Shown here: positions 22,172-33,063 of the stretch, piece by piece
Layout of the letters: each line of letters starts with the position of its first letter
Numbering within the stretch: position 1 is the stretch's first letter
The notes under the pieces: generated by a model
What the model was told of the DNA's origin: nothing
The model's input: the letters and a program-made list of their open reading frames with translations, nothing else
Databases searched by the model: none
Assembly: GCA_037447655.1 (NCBI GenBank)
Contig: JBBHKE010002481.1
Location: 174,314 to 238,313 of the forward strand
Direction: 5' to 3'
DNA: 64,000 nucleotides
DNA from: Zygnema cylindricum
Lineage: Eukaryota > Streptophyta > Zygnematophyceae > Zygnematales > Zygnemataceae
Translations under genes and position numbers: made by a program

Positions 22172-23411
22172 TCACCTTCTCATTTCTAAGTCATACACTC
22201 TACACTCCTCGACATCCTCAAGTACCTCCTCTCTCTTTACTTCCCTTATACCTCCAAAAGCACACTGTTGCCTTCGTGCAATTACTGTGTGCTTTTCTTT
22301 CTTCCCCATACTACTAATCCGGAGAAGCTCTAAAATATCTTCATCCTCTTTCTCCTCTTCCCCTTCTTCCTCCTCATCCACATTCCAACTTCTAAGTTTT
22401 TCCAAACAAGGGCATTCCTCCATATAATGACCCGGTTCCCTACAAAAGAAGCAAGCCCCCTTTTTCAAAGCTCCCCTTTCTTTTCCTCTCCCTCTCTTTC
22501 CACCAAAGTTCCGATAAGGTTTACCTTTGTCTTTCTTTCTCTCATCATGCTTCCGCTCGTCACCACCGTTCCTCTCATCACGCTTCCGCTCGTCACCGCC
22601 GTTCCTCTCATCACGCTTCCGCCAAATCACCACCTGCTGAAAATGCATTGACCCTGTCTTTTCCCCTACGAAGCTCCAAAGTGCTTTCCTTCACAAGAAT
22701 TTTCCCCATGGTAAAGCTCCAAGTCCATGAGGAGCCATCCTTTGCCTGCATACGACAAATGATGTTTTCGTACTCATCTGGGAGTTTCATAAGTAGTGTA
22801 TTAATTTTACTCTCCTCAGATTCTACATATCCCGCACTAGTAAGCTCAACGTATAACGCAGCAATATCATTGCAAAACTCTATCATGCTACCGCCTTTAT
22901 AAACGTAGGCATCTGTTTCCTGTTTTACTAATTGCTGCCTCTGAATAGTCTCACTCTTATAAATCTGAATTAATGCTTCCCATATCTTTGAAGCTTTGGT
23001 TAGACTTAAAAGAGTGATAGCTATCGACTTAGATACGTATCTAAGTATGAGATGATTTGCTATAGTGTTTTTGTATTCCCATATTTTTGTGTCATTTTCT
23101 TCAGTTTTAATCCCTACATGTGGTACCATAGCTAAGAGCCTAGCTCCCCTCACCATAGGTGTCCTTTTTTCCTTCTCCCCTATTTCCCTATCCACGGAAA
23201 TATTTTTCCCTTCACCTTCCGTTGCATCTGAGCTCCGGTTGATATTCTGACAGCCTCAAATGAATCTCCATAGTAAGCTCCTCAAAAGCTAGGTGGCGAA
23301 CATCTCACTTGTCCCGAAACAACTCCCCGTAAGTGTTTCTCAAAAAGCAATCCCGCCATTGTAAACTCCCAATAGGTGAAGTCTGTTCCATCGAACATAG
23401 GCACCTTAGAT
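22172..23411 (-). pseudogene. El4 Gag
   Basis: The start lies in the LTR end near 23445; a stop falls in the sixth or seventh codon. The frame 22611-23195 carries the capsid-like part with KSETIQRQQLVKQE. The frame 22172-22648 carries three copies of a ten-residue basic repeat (RKRDERNGGDE type), a complete CCHC knuckle CFFCREPGHYMEEC at 22412-22453 and the acidic tail. This is the best-preserved Gag of the non-autonomous group. Confidence 0.82.
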
Positions 23412-23426
23412 GGTGGGCCCATAACC
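23412..23426 (-). other. El4 primer binding site
   Basis: Reverse complement is GGTTATGGGCCCACC, identical to that of El1, and directly adjoins the 5' LTR. Confidence 0.88.
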
Positions 23427-24638
23427 TAAAACTCAGAGACCTCCATTGGCCCTCAGAGTATGCAGATCCAAAAGAAGCTAATCTAGATAGTGCCGACTCC
23501 AAGTTAATATAAACCCATATGACTGACCCCTTGACAGTCAGAATCCCAATATAGATTCACCCCTGTGAAATAACACTTTCTGTGTGCTCAGTTCCACCAC
23601 AAAATGCAAATTTAGAATATGAGATTTGGACACATTCACCCACTTTGACTTTCCCTTAAAAATGCAGCCACCCTGGCAGACAAAAACTCTGACCGACTAC
23701 ACCCTTGTGTAGCCTGGACTCCCCTGAGTCCGCAGCAAAAAGAATCACTGAAAATGGTCAAGTAAATTGATAGTTATGGCTGGCCAAAGTTTGCCATTTA
23801 TACAGAGTGCTCTCTGGGAGAGGCAGCTGCCTACCCAAAATTTTCTAAGTCCTGTTCCCTCTCTAAAACTCTATCTACTGAAGTTCGGCACCAATCAAAT
23901 TACTGTGTCGTACAGAAAAGTACAGGTGCCGGTGTACTTTATGTACGGCCATTGTACGACATGGCCAAAATGTCGACACGTGTCAAATCAGGATAAGTTC
24001 TTGTAATCTCCGGAATTCGCGTAGTCCAATGTTATCACGCCACGTGTCATCTGACGTGGCAAAGACCGTAAAACGCCAAAAATGCCTTTTTCCATGATCG
24101 CGGCGCCTATCGTGGACGTCCGATCAAAACCGGCTATAATCCTAGCCGCTGAAATTCGACGCGCGGTATTTGTTTCGCTATCGAAACAAATGCGCGGTAT
24201 TTGTTTTGATAACGAAACAAATGCGCGGTATCCGTTCTGTCCACATACCGTACTTCGTACTAAATCAAACTGTATCTATGTACTAAGTATTTATTAGCCG
24301 TTAAACGGATTAATCTACATATGACGATTTATATATTTATCAAACTCTATATATCGTAATATCTGTCCTAGACTTAACGGCTAGAGATAACGGCTAATGC
24401 GGATTGACGGACGGCAGGTACCAGGATCACTTCCTACGTCCGTCAACTAACTTTTGATAAGTCTACCTATTTCACCCCCCGTCTTCTCTAGAGTGCGTAG
24501 GCACCCATGGCTCTAGCTCCCTATCCAGCCTTCAGTGACTGCAACAAGTGTGGGGGCTTGGATAGGGGAGTTAGAGGCTGACCGCCTCAGCTCTTTTTCT
24601 ATCCTAATACAGACCTAGAAAATACTCAAATATCAATA
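23427..24638 (-). repeat. El4 5' LTR
   Basis: 1212 bp. The outer end reads TATTGATATTTG, so the terminal TG is mutated to TA. It contains the tRNA-like module (about 24372-24450, plus strand), two G-box cores, GTAC clusters and the stem-loop CTACAC/GTGTAG at 23697-23712. Confidence 0.88.
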
Positions 24639-24643
24639 GTACA

Positions 24644-25148
24644 CCGGCACCTGTACTTTATCTGTACCACACAGAAGTTTGATTGGTGCTGTACTTCAGT
24701 TGATAGAGTTTTAGAGAGAGATAAGACTTAGAAAATTTAGAAGGTTGTAGCCTCTCTCCGAGAGAGCTCCTATACAAAAGGTCATCTTTGACCATTGATA
24801 ACTATTAATTTACTTCACCATTTTCAGTGATTCTTTTTGCTGCAGACTCAGTGGAGTCCACGCTACACAAAGGTGTACTCAGTCAGAGTTTTTGCCTGCT
24901 AGGGTGGCTGAATTTATAAAGGAAATTCATAGTGGGTGAATATGTCCAAAACTTATATTTTAACTTTGCATTCTGTGGTGGAACTGAGCACACAGAAAGT
25001 CTTATTTCACAGGGGTGAAGCTATAATGGGTTTTTAGATTGTCAAGGTGTTTGTCATTTGGGTTTATATCAACTTGGAGTCGGCACTATCTAAATTAGCT
25101 TCTTTTGGATCTGCGATTTTTGTGGGCAATGGAGCACATATAGTTTCT
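24644..25148 (+). repeat. El3 3' LTR, second part
   Basis: This continues the LTR after El4, with the U5 stem-loops near 24845-24880, and ends near TAGTTTCT where the family end is GAGTTTCA. It is followed by TCCAC, matching the 5' flank of El3 in four of five bases. Confidence 0.82.
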
Positions 25149-25968
25149 TCCACAAGTCATCCGCATCCTTAGTAACCACCACCTATTGGATGTTGACCCA
25201 ATAAACCTTGTTTTTGAGGGGTGGGAGTGTCAAGGCATGTATCGGGCCGAGAAAGGTCTTGGTTTTGCGGATCCTTGTACAAAATTATTTTTTGATTTTC
25301 TCATGATCCTTTATTTTCTCCAAACCAAGGACCGGCCTGTCAGATATATTTTAGAAAACGTGTCCACTTATAATGACCCACGACCCTTGGTTTTGGCTGA
25401 TTATAAGCGTATTGAACACCTAATTGGACCTCCTCTAATATTTGATGCCGCTCGGCATGGGTCCTTAGCTCATCGAGTTCGCTCCAAATGGACGAACCTA
25501 ATCGATGTCGGTCGTCTTCGTGAGGCTAATCTGTGCAAAAGACTTCCCACTGTTGACATTAAGACCGCCTTACTTCCCTTTCACCAAGTCCTAACATGCG
25601 TCTGCTCAGACTATCCTCCTAACTACCACAACAATGTAGTCGGTCAACCATTAATGGTCCTTCCTACCTTGGTGTCTTATCCTAATTCACACGCATACTG
25701 GCATACAAGTCCATGCATGCTTTGAAACATTGTCATAAGGGAGTTGGAGGAGCCTACCGCCACAAAGAGGGAGCATCTAATGCATTTCATTCTGGCACTA
25801 CTCCGGCCATTGGCCTTACACAACGACAAGGGTGCACACTGCTGGGTAAAGTCATGGACCCTCAGTCCTTGTCATTTGTTTTAGGTCTGGGTCTGGCAAC
25901 TGATCGCTGCACACAGACTCATTCATCGCAATCAGCTTGGGGGGGGGATCACACACCATCATCACAAC
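25149..25968 (+). pseudogene. Element G C5 cytosine methyltransferase, catalytic part
   Basis: Frame 25150-25725 reads through motif IV (GWECQG, with the catalytic Cys at 25228-25230; the usual Pro before Cys is Glu), GLGFADP...LFFDF, motif VI ENV at 25354-25362, and a block resembling DNMT3/DRM motif VIII (DAARHGSLAHRVRSKWTNL, near 25455-25510). After a frameshift near 25720 the C-terminal motifs IX-X follow, with GTTPAIGLT and LGKVMDPQSL. The enzyme would methylate cytosine in DNA using S-adenosylmethionine. The Glu and the frameshift argue that this copy is inactive. The RT of the same element follows after El6. Confidence 0.82.
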
Positions 25969-25973
25969 ATAGT

Positions 25974-26218
25974 TGAAATTCTATGGGCTCCATTGCCACA
26001 CAGAATTCCCATGTCCAAAGGAAGCTAATCTAGATAGTGCCAACTTTAAGTTTATATAAACCCAAATGATTGACCCCTTGACTGTCAAAACCCTATAACA
26101 GCTTCACCCCTGTGAAATAAGACTTTCTGTGTGCTCAGATCCACCACAGAATGCAAAGTTAGAATATAAGATTTGGACACATTCTCCCACTTTGACATTC
26201 AACTAGAAATGAAGCCAC
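25974..26218 (-). repeat. El6 3' LTR end, first copy
   Basis: The last 245 bp of the El6 LTR, starting TGAAATTCTATGGG on the plus strand. The same segment is present again at 33065. It is followed directly by El7. Confidence 0.85.
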
Positions 26219-26576
26219 TGCAATTCTGTGTCCTCCATTTGGACCAAGAATGAGAAAGCCTCTAGGTAGTTTTTGACTAACCCACTTTCAACGAAAGCAA
26301 CTGCTATCCTAGCAGATAAAAAAATAACTTGACTGCACCCCTGTGCAGTCTGGACTCCCTTGAGTCCACAGCAAAAAGAATCACTGAAAACGCCTTACCA
26401 GGCGATTAATTATCAAGTGGCAAAAATGCCAATATATATACAAGCTTGTTGGGAGAGAGGCGGCTACCTCTTAAATTCTCTAAGTTCTAAACCCCTCTCA
26501 CAACCCCTATCTACTGATGTAGGAACCAATCACAAGACTGTTCAGTACAGAGAAGTACTATGCCGGATGTACTTTC

Positions 26577-27314
26577 TGTTGTTTTTAGAAAGCTTTAGTC
26601 CTCTTTATGCCTCAGCTGTGAGAGAGAGCTGTTCAGGACTTAAGCTATTTTTGGTTGAGTTCGGTTCAGTACTTACCGAAATTCGTGTGACAGTGAGGTT
26701 GGGAGTTCACGGTTCATTCACACTTGGGACACGTGTCGTCACTTGGGAGAATGCGTGAGTATGTCCTCCGTGGACGTACGGAAATTCGGCAGGACCACTG
26801 GATTTCGTGAAGTCAATTCTACGGTGCCAAATCCTCTAATCGGACCGCTGACAGCTGCCGCCAACAAATAGTGACGAGGCGTGACTAGATCATTATCACT
26901 TTACATTGTCTGAACTTCGGTGTAAATATTTGTGATAGAATGTTAGATGTACGGCTGGAATGCCTCCGTACAGCTTAGTGTAGTTTCGGTGTATAAAAGT
27001 AGGACTTAGTGAATTTGATTTTTAGGAACAAATGATATGAAAACTGTACACTCAGTTTTATGTAATTTCATTTCTACATATCTCACAGATTTGTGAGCGG
27101 AATTGATTGAAATTTTGTGTGTGTGTTCCTTTGTATGTTATCTACAGTGTGGCAAAATATCAGGACGTTTGGAGCGTTTTTCTGAAAGTTATAGTCTGTC
27201 AAAGTTGCTGTTCAGCCATCGGTATTTGTGGAAGCTTCCTCTCTTGATTTGTTCTACGATGACTACTGCTGCATCTTCTTCATCTTCAGTACCAACACTT
27301 GTCTCAGAACAGCA
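26577..27314 (+). mobile_element. Solo LTR-D
   Basis: A 738-bp LTR from TGTTGTTTTTAG to CAGAACAGCA with target duplication CTTTC (26572-26576 and 27315-27319). It has a TATAAAAG box near 26991-26998 followed by TAGGACTTAG at 27000-27009. No interior is present, so LTR-LTR recombination removed it. Confidence 0.88.
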
Positions 27315-27682
27315 CTTTCTGTACGGCTGGTGTACGACAAAGCCATGGAGGGGACGTCTGTCTCCTTTGGACTTGCCGTTATGCTCCCCGGGATTCCCGC
27401 TTCCCAATGATATCTTGCCACGTGTTGACAAGTCATGTTACATCCGCAAACCGCCAAGACGACCATACCGAGATCCCGGCAATGGTGCGGGCCGTTGGAT
27501 CCTAAACCGGCTTTTAATGTTCGCCGTCCAAAATAGCAAATGTCCGGTACATTTGTTTCGTGCGTACTAAAACCAAACTAGTCTCTATGTCTTTAATTTG
27601 GTATTCCGTTAATCGGATTAATGCTATAGCTAATGTTTAAATAGCTATCGAACCCTATGTATCCTAACGGACTTCTACGACA

Positions 27683-27752
27683 GACTGGTAAGGTTTGACG
27701 GCTACGCCTCGCCTTACCGGTCGGAGGTTCGAGTCCTGCCGGACTTAACCTT
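27683..27752 (+). other. tRNA-like module in El7 3' LTR
   Basis: It contains GGTTCGAGTCC, a perfect Pol III B box, and an upstream ten-base-pair stem (ACTGGTAAGG with CCTTACCGGT, one G-U pair). It is antisense to El7. The parallel position in the 5' LTR is near 32998-33055, with a decayed stem. Confidence 0.55.
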
Positions 27753-27971
27753 TTTAGTTGAGAGTGACTTGGGTCACTCTTAAGCCCTGCTTATGGAGCT
27801 AAGGCAGCCATGGCTCCACCGCCCTTCTCTTTCCTTTAGTGACTACAACAAGTATGGGGGTCAGAGAGAGAAGGTGGAGGCAAGTTGCCTCTGCTTTTCT
27901 TTTCTTTCTTAGTTTAATTAAGACCTAGAAAATACCTCCCCTAAATCTAGTGATTTCAACACTCCCCTTAT

Positions 27972-29528
27972 TTTCTAGTCTAATTTAAATTTCTCTTTTA
28001 ATCCACATTTTTCTCTACAATACTTTAGCTTGGGAGACGGTACAGGCTTTGTCATCATAGCACCCACCATTTCCCCATCACTTCTATATACCAAATTCAC
28101 AATTTTATTTTCCACTTTTTCCCTCACAAAGCTCAATCTTATATCCATATGTTTAGCTTTGAAATGGTGTTTTGGATTGGCTGCAATTGCAATTGCAGCC
28201 TGATTGTCACAAAACACTTCATGTACTCCCTTCTTCATGTACCCCAATTCTTGCAACAAGGACTTCACCCACATCAGCTCTTTCACAACAGAACAACATG
28301 CCATGTACTCAGCCTCGATAGTGGACTGAGCAACAACCTTTTGTTGCTTGCTGCTCCAACAAGAAGCACCTTCCCCCACATACAATACATACCCAGAAGT
28401 ACATCTTCTCATAGGTGCATCACCATAACTGGCATCACTCCAAGTAGTGATGTCAGTGTGCTCCCCTCCCAAATGCAACCATAGATCCTTAGTTCCCACC
28501 ATGTATCTCATTACTCTCTTGGCTCTCTCCCAGTCTCTCTTTCTAGGATCATTAAGACTCCTACTGAGGACTCCAACTGCTGCAGCTATGTCACGTCTAG
28601 TAGAACTCATAAAGTAAATCAAACTTCCTACAACCTGTCTATAGGGAATAGACTTCATAAACTGCCTCTCTTCAGGACTCATATGATCATCTAACATTAT
28701 CACTCCTCCTTCTACACTTCCATCACTTACTTTCTTCAAGCCATGGGAGTGGTACAACTGTTTGCATTCTCCATCTGGAATTTCTCCAGCATATTTCCTA
28801 TAGCCTCTTTCTGTGTAAGTTTGATGATCCTCTTCTTCCTATTTCTTTCCATTTGAATTCCTAGAATATATTTAGCCTCTCCTAAATCCTTCAGGTCAAA
28901 TCTACTTCCCAGATCTTTCTTTAGCCTATTTATCTTCTCCATAGACTTAATCATCCACATAAATTGCAATAAAAATCACACCATTCTCATCCTCAATTAT
29001 ATAAATAGAATGTTCAGAATTGATCCGAATATACCTCTGATTGGTAAGAAACTCATCTAGTTTCTTATTCCATTGTCTAGGGGCCTGCTTTAGTCCATAT
29101 AAGGACTTTATAAGTCTACAGACTTTGCTTTCCTCTCCTTCTTCTACAAAACCCTCTGGTTGTCGCATGAAGATTTCTTCCTCTAGTTCACCTTTGAGGA
29201 AGGCAGTTTTGATATCCATCTGGTGAATGTCCATGTCTTCCGCTGCTGCTAGACTAAGGAGAATCCTTACAGATGGGAATCGAACTACCGGAGCAAAGGT
29301 CTCCTCATAATCTATCCCTTCTTTTTGAGTGAACCCTTTCGCCACCAGCCGAGCCTTAAATCTCTCAATGGTGTTATCAGGATTCAGTTTCAGTTTAAAT
29401 ACCCATTTACACCCAATGGGTTTTCTATCTGGTAGACAGTCCACCAGCTCCCAAGTATTTGCCTCCATGATTGAAGCCATCTCATCATTTATGGCTCTGA
29501 CCCACATTTCTTTCTCTGGACTCTCCAT
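27972..29528 (-). pseudogene. El7 reverse transcriptase and RNase H
   Basis: The RT frame 28947-29528 starts near the WVRAINDEMASIM block and reaches the catalytic YVDD at 28950-28961. A short deletion directly after YVDD causes a frameshift. RT and RNase H continue in 28736-28969 and 27975-28757 with TWSDASYGDAPM, DNQAAIAIAANPKHHFKAKH and the terminal MMTKPVPSPK block. Length and order fit copia elements. RNase H removes RNA from the RNA-DNA hybrid. Confidence 0.9.
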
Positions 29529-29543
29529 TACCTACGAGTATGA

Positions 29544-31375
29544 CTAAGGCTCATCTGGATGAGAAAGCTTTGTTACCTTGCAAACAACCAGTTTTTCTTG
29601 AAGCCTTGTGCTTCTCCTCCGTCCTCCCTCAAAGTCCGAAGCAAGAATGGAGGGAAGTCTTGGATTCCTCCGAACTGTCTCATCAGCTCCCTTATCCATG
29701 GGAACTGGTTCTGACTCCTCTTCCTCAAAGGGTGTAGGAATATGAGGAGATTCTGGTATATCTCCCCCATCTTTTATCCCCCCTGAATCTGCAATCATGA
29801 TTTCACTAGTGTCCCTTTTGGGAAGATCTAAGTCCTCCTCACTCTCGGACTCAAAGGTGATTTTGATTTTGTTAGTGTATTTGAAGGGATCAAAAAACTT
29901 CCATTCATCCATGACAACTTGATGCTTTACGAGAATGATATCTTGTTTAGCTAAGTCATAGACTCTATAACCCTTGACATCCTCATCATATCCCACAAAA
30001 TATCTCGGTTTCCCTTTAGCATCTAGTTTCTAGTTTTTCTTATCTGTGTCAAGACTGTAAACTTGACTACTGAATACTTTCAAGTGGAAAACATTCGGTT
30101 TTTTTCCAACCCACCTCTCATTAGGGGTCATTCCTTTAACAGCTGTGGTGAGGACTCTATTTTTAATGTAGTTAGCACAGTTCATGGCCTCTGCCCAAAA
30201 TCTCCTTCCTATTTTCTTATCTGCCAACATGCAGCACACACTATCTCCCAAAGTCCGGTTTAACCTCTCAGCTACCCCATTTTGTTCTGGATTATTCGGT
30301 ACAGTTTTCTGATGCTGAACTCCCTCATCTCTCAAATAATCCTCAAACTGGTTAGAGGTGTACTCTCCCCCATTATCACTCCTTATTCTCTTAATGGTGG
30401 TTTTCGTGCAACTTCTCACTCCAAGTTTGTATTCTTTAAAGTATTTTGGTGTTTCAGACTTTGTTTTCAGGAAGTAGACTGTGGAATATCTGGACCAATC
30501 ATCGGTAATTGTCAACATATACCTCTTTCCTCCAACCGAAGGCACCCTTGCTGTTCCCCAGATATCTGTGTGGACCAGATCTAGTACTTTCTCACCTCTA
30601 TATGTGGCAGTTTTGGGAAAGGGAAGTCTGCGAGCCTTACCTTGGGCACAGCCACTACAATCATGCATCATCTCATTATCCCCAAACTGAATGCCCTCTA
30701 CTACACACAGCTTCTTCATTTCCCTCAGTCTATCAAAATGTACATGTCCCAAACGCTTATGCCAGATCATCAAGCTCAAAACACCACCATAGTAAGCACT
30801 CTTCTTTTCATTACTCAGGTTAAGCGTAAACATTCTTTGGCTACCCTTATCAGCTGTGAAGTAGAATTCATCTCTATACTAAGCTGTAAAGACTCCCTTT
30901 CTAGTGAAGGTATCAAAATCCTTGTCATCTAATACAGAAGTAGACACAAGATTCTTACTCATTTGAGGAATGTAAAGCTCATCTGAGAAGGTGAGAATAG
31001 AGGTCTTACCCTCCACTAAGTCTTTCAGATCTACAGATCCCACTAGATCTGTGGTAACTACTCTCCCATCCCCATACTCTATTTCCACAGTAGGGATCTT
31101 TCTTAGCTTAGTGAAGAGTGCTTGTCACGACAAATATGCATGGATGCACCTGAGTCCATGATCCATCCCTTCTTTGGAGCTTCCCGAATGGCTCCAAGGG
31201 CACACTTCTGTTTTCGAGGGATCTCCTTCTCCTCTAGATTCTCGTCAAGAAGGAGCTCCCCGTCCTCCTCCTCGGAGGACCCGTCATCCTCGGTCTCTCC
31301 TTTCACTCGTGTGACCACAAGTGCTTTCCATCTCCACGATTTTCTTGGAGCCTCAACTCCGATACCTTGATGCAA
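29544..31375 (-). pseudogene. El7 protease and integrase
   Basis: The protease has MDSGAS near 31140-31165. After stops near 31100 and 30880 the integrase frame 30030-30833 follows, with HKRLGH and CSGC (zinc binding), HTDIWG, SDNGGEY and NGVAERLNRT (all three acidic catalytic residues present) and the ERWVGKKPN block. The linker 29544-29996 resembles other copia integrase tails and is acidic. The integrase core is intact apart from flanking stops. Confidence 0.88.
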
Positions 31376-32295
31376 TCAGCTATAAATTACCCCGGCTTTT
31401 TTCAGAAATGACAAAGGCCTTTTGGAGTCCTCGGTTCTCCAGATTGTTCTTTTTCCCCTTTGAAGCTGTGGTACGGCTTCTTCGAATCCTTCCTCCACCG
31501 GTCAGTTCCGGCAGCCAGAGCTTGAACGCTCTTTCCTCCTCTTCGGATCTCAATAGTGTTTTCCTGTAAAAGTATCATAAAAACCACGGTGCTCCACTTC
31601 GAAGCACTATCATCCATTTGTTGCACTCGGTACACTATATTTTCATACTCCTCCGGCAACTTCATGATGAGTGTGTTAACTTTCATCTTCATAGTGCCTG
31701 TCCATCCGGCACTCTCCATCTCCATGTATAGACAAGAGAGATCAGTGCAATAGTCCAACATCTTTCCCCCTTTGAAAGTGTAACTGATCAGCCTTTGCTC
31801 AGCCAGCTGAAGCTCCTGAATAGTGCCAGCTGTATAGAACTCCACTAAGGTCATCCACAACTCCTCAGCCTTGAAGATTTGAAGATGAGAAGTTGCCAAC
31901 GCTTGGGTGAGGTTCCTTAGAATGAAGTGCCTTGCATTCATATTGGTGTACTCCCACATCTGAATGTCGTTTTCCTCGGTGTTCACGGCCACCGCTCCGG
32001 ATGCCATGGCAATAAGGGTGAGAGGTGTCTCCTTTTCTTTCACTTTTTCGGACACACTGCTGTCCCCATCATCTGTTTCCTCTGTTGGAGCAGATCCTGC
32101 TGCAGAACACCTCACTCCTCCAAACCCTGATGGAGTTCCTAGAGATGGACGTTTCACTTGTCCACTAACAATACCCCAGTATCGTTTCTCACATAATGCC
32201 CTTGTCATCATAGCTTCCCAGTAAATGAATCCAGATCCGTTGAATATGGGTACCCTAGAGGGTGGGCCCATAACCTGCAATTCTGTGTCCTCCAT
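31376..32295 (-). pseudogene. El7 Gag
   Basis: ATG at 32295 lies in the LTR end, 17-20 bases before the primer site, and the frame 31402-32295 is open across LTR end, primer site and capsid part. It ends at GLCHF followed by a stop exactly at the second Cys codon of the CCHC knuckle; the rest of the knuckle is also degraded. A longer in-frame start further upstream inside the LTR exists but has no counterpart in El1 or El3. Confidence 0.88.
32261..32275 (-). other. El7 primer binding site
   Basis: Reverse complement GGTTATGGGCCCACC, the same 15 bases as in El1, El4 and El6. It is coding within Gag. Confidence 0.9.
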
Positions 32296-33063
32296 TTGGA
32301 CCAAGAATGAGGAAGCCTCTAGGTAGTTTTTAACTAACCCACTTTCAACGAAAACAATTGCTATCCTAGCAGATAAATAGATAACTTGACTGCACCCTGT
32401 GTAGTCTGGACTCCCTTGAGACCACAGCAAAAAGAATCACTGAAAACGCCTTAACAGGCGATTAGTTATCAAGTGGCAAAAATGCCAATATATATACAAG
32501 CTTGTTTGGAGAGAGGCGGCTACCTCTTAAATTCTCTAAGTTCTAAACCCCTCTCACAACCCCTATCTACTGATGTACGAACCAATGAGAAGATTGTTCA
32601 GTACAGAGAAGTACTATGCTCGATGTACTTTCTGTACGGCTGGTGTACGACAAGGCCATAGAGGGGACGTCTGTCTCCTTTGGACTTGCCCATATGCTCC
32701 CCGGGATTCTCGCTTCCCAATGATATCTTGCCACGTGTCAAGAGGTCATGTTACATCCGCAAACCGCAAAGACAGCCATACCAAGAACCCGGCGATGGTG
32801 CGAGCCGTTGGATCCTAAACTAGCTTTTAATGTTCGCCGTGGAAAATAGCAAATGTCAAATACATTTGTTTCGTGCGTACTAAAACCAAACTAGTCTTTA
32901 TGTCTTTAATTTGGTATTCCACTAATCGGATTAATGCTATAACTAATGTTTAAATAGCTATCGAACCCTATGTATCCTAACAGACTACTACGACAAACTG
33001 GTAAGGTTTTACGGCTACGCCTCGCCCTACCGCTCGGAGGTTCGAGTCCTGCCGGACTCAACC
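32276..33063 (-). repeat. El7 5' LTR, truncated
   Basis: It runs from the primer site to just past the tRNA-like module (about 32998-33060) and then breaks off. The missing part corresponds to the first roughly 230 bp of the LTR. A TATATATA element lies near 32491 on the minus strand. Confidence 0.85.

Larger units (their letters stand above)
20142..24638 (-). mobile_element. El4: gag-plus-tail family A2 element
   Basis: Inserted in the El3 3' LTR with target duplication GTACA (20137-20141 and 24639-24643). 5' LTR 23427-24638, primer site 23412-23426, coding 21438-23411, 3' LTR 20142-21437. It is the same non-autonomous type as El3 and El6. The two LTRs look very similar apart from an 85-bp duplication, so this is one of the younger insertions. 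Confidence 0.92.
12524..25148 (+). mobile_element. El3: gag-plus-tail family A2 element, holds El2 and El4
   Basis: LTRs lie at 12524-13706 and 19462-20141 plus 24644-25148. The target duplication is TCCAT (12519-12523) against TCCAC (25149-25153). The interior codes for Gag and a chimeric tail but has no protease, integrase or complete RT. El2 is inserted in the interior (14896-18623) and El4 in the 3' LTR (20142-24638). It is a non-autonomous element that would have used enzymes of relatives such as El7. Confidence 0.85.
26219..27961 (-). repeat. El7 3' LTR, split by LTR-D
   Basis: Plus-strand start TGCAATTCTGTG, end ATTTCAACA. Without LTR-D and its duplication it is 1000 bp. It carries the U5 stem-loop CTGCAC/GTGCAG near 26328-26345 and the tRNA-like module at 27683-27752. 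Confidence 0.88.
26219..33063 (-). mobile_element. El7: best-preserved family A3 copia element
   Basis: 3' LTR 26219-27961 (including solo LTR-D), coding 27972-32295, primer site 32261-32275, 5' LTR 32276-33063. The 5' LTR lacks its first roughly 230 bp, and El6 LTR sequence follows at once, so no target duplication can be seen. Domain order is gag, protease, integrase, RT, RNase H. Only a handful of stops and one small deletion break the frame. It shows what an autonomous family A element looked like. Confidence 0.88.

Noticed and set aside
21930-22427. Ser/Phe-rich plus-strand frame of 165 codons
   Set aside because: It is the antisense shadow of the acidic, purine-rich Gag tail of El4.
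27103-27570. Open frame of 155 codons across the LTR-D end
   Set aside because: It spans the junction of solo LTR-D with the El7 LTR, so it cannot be an evolved gene.
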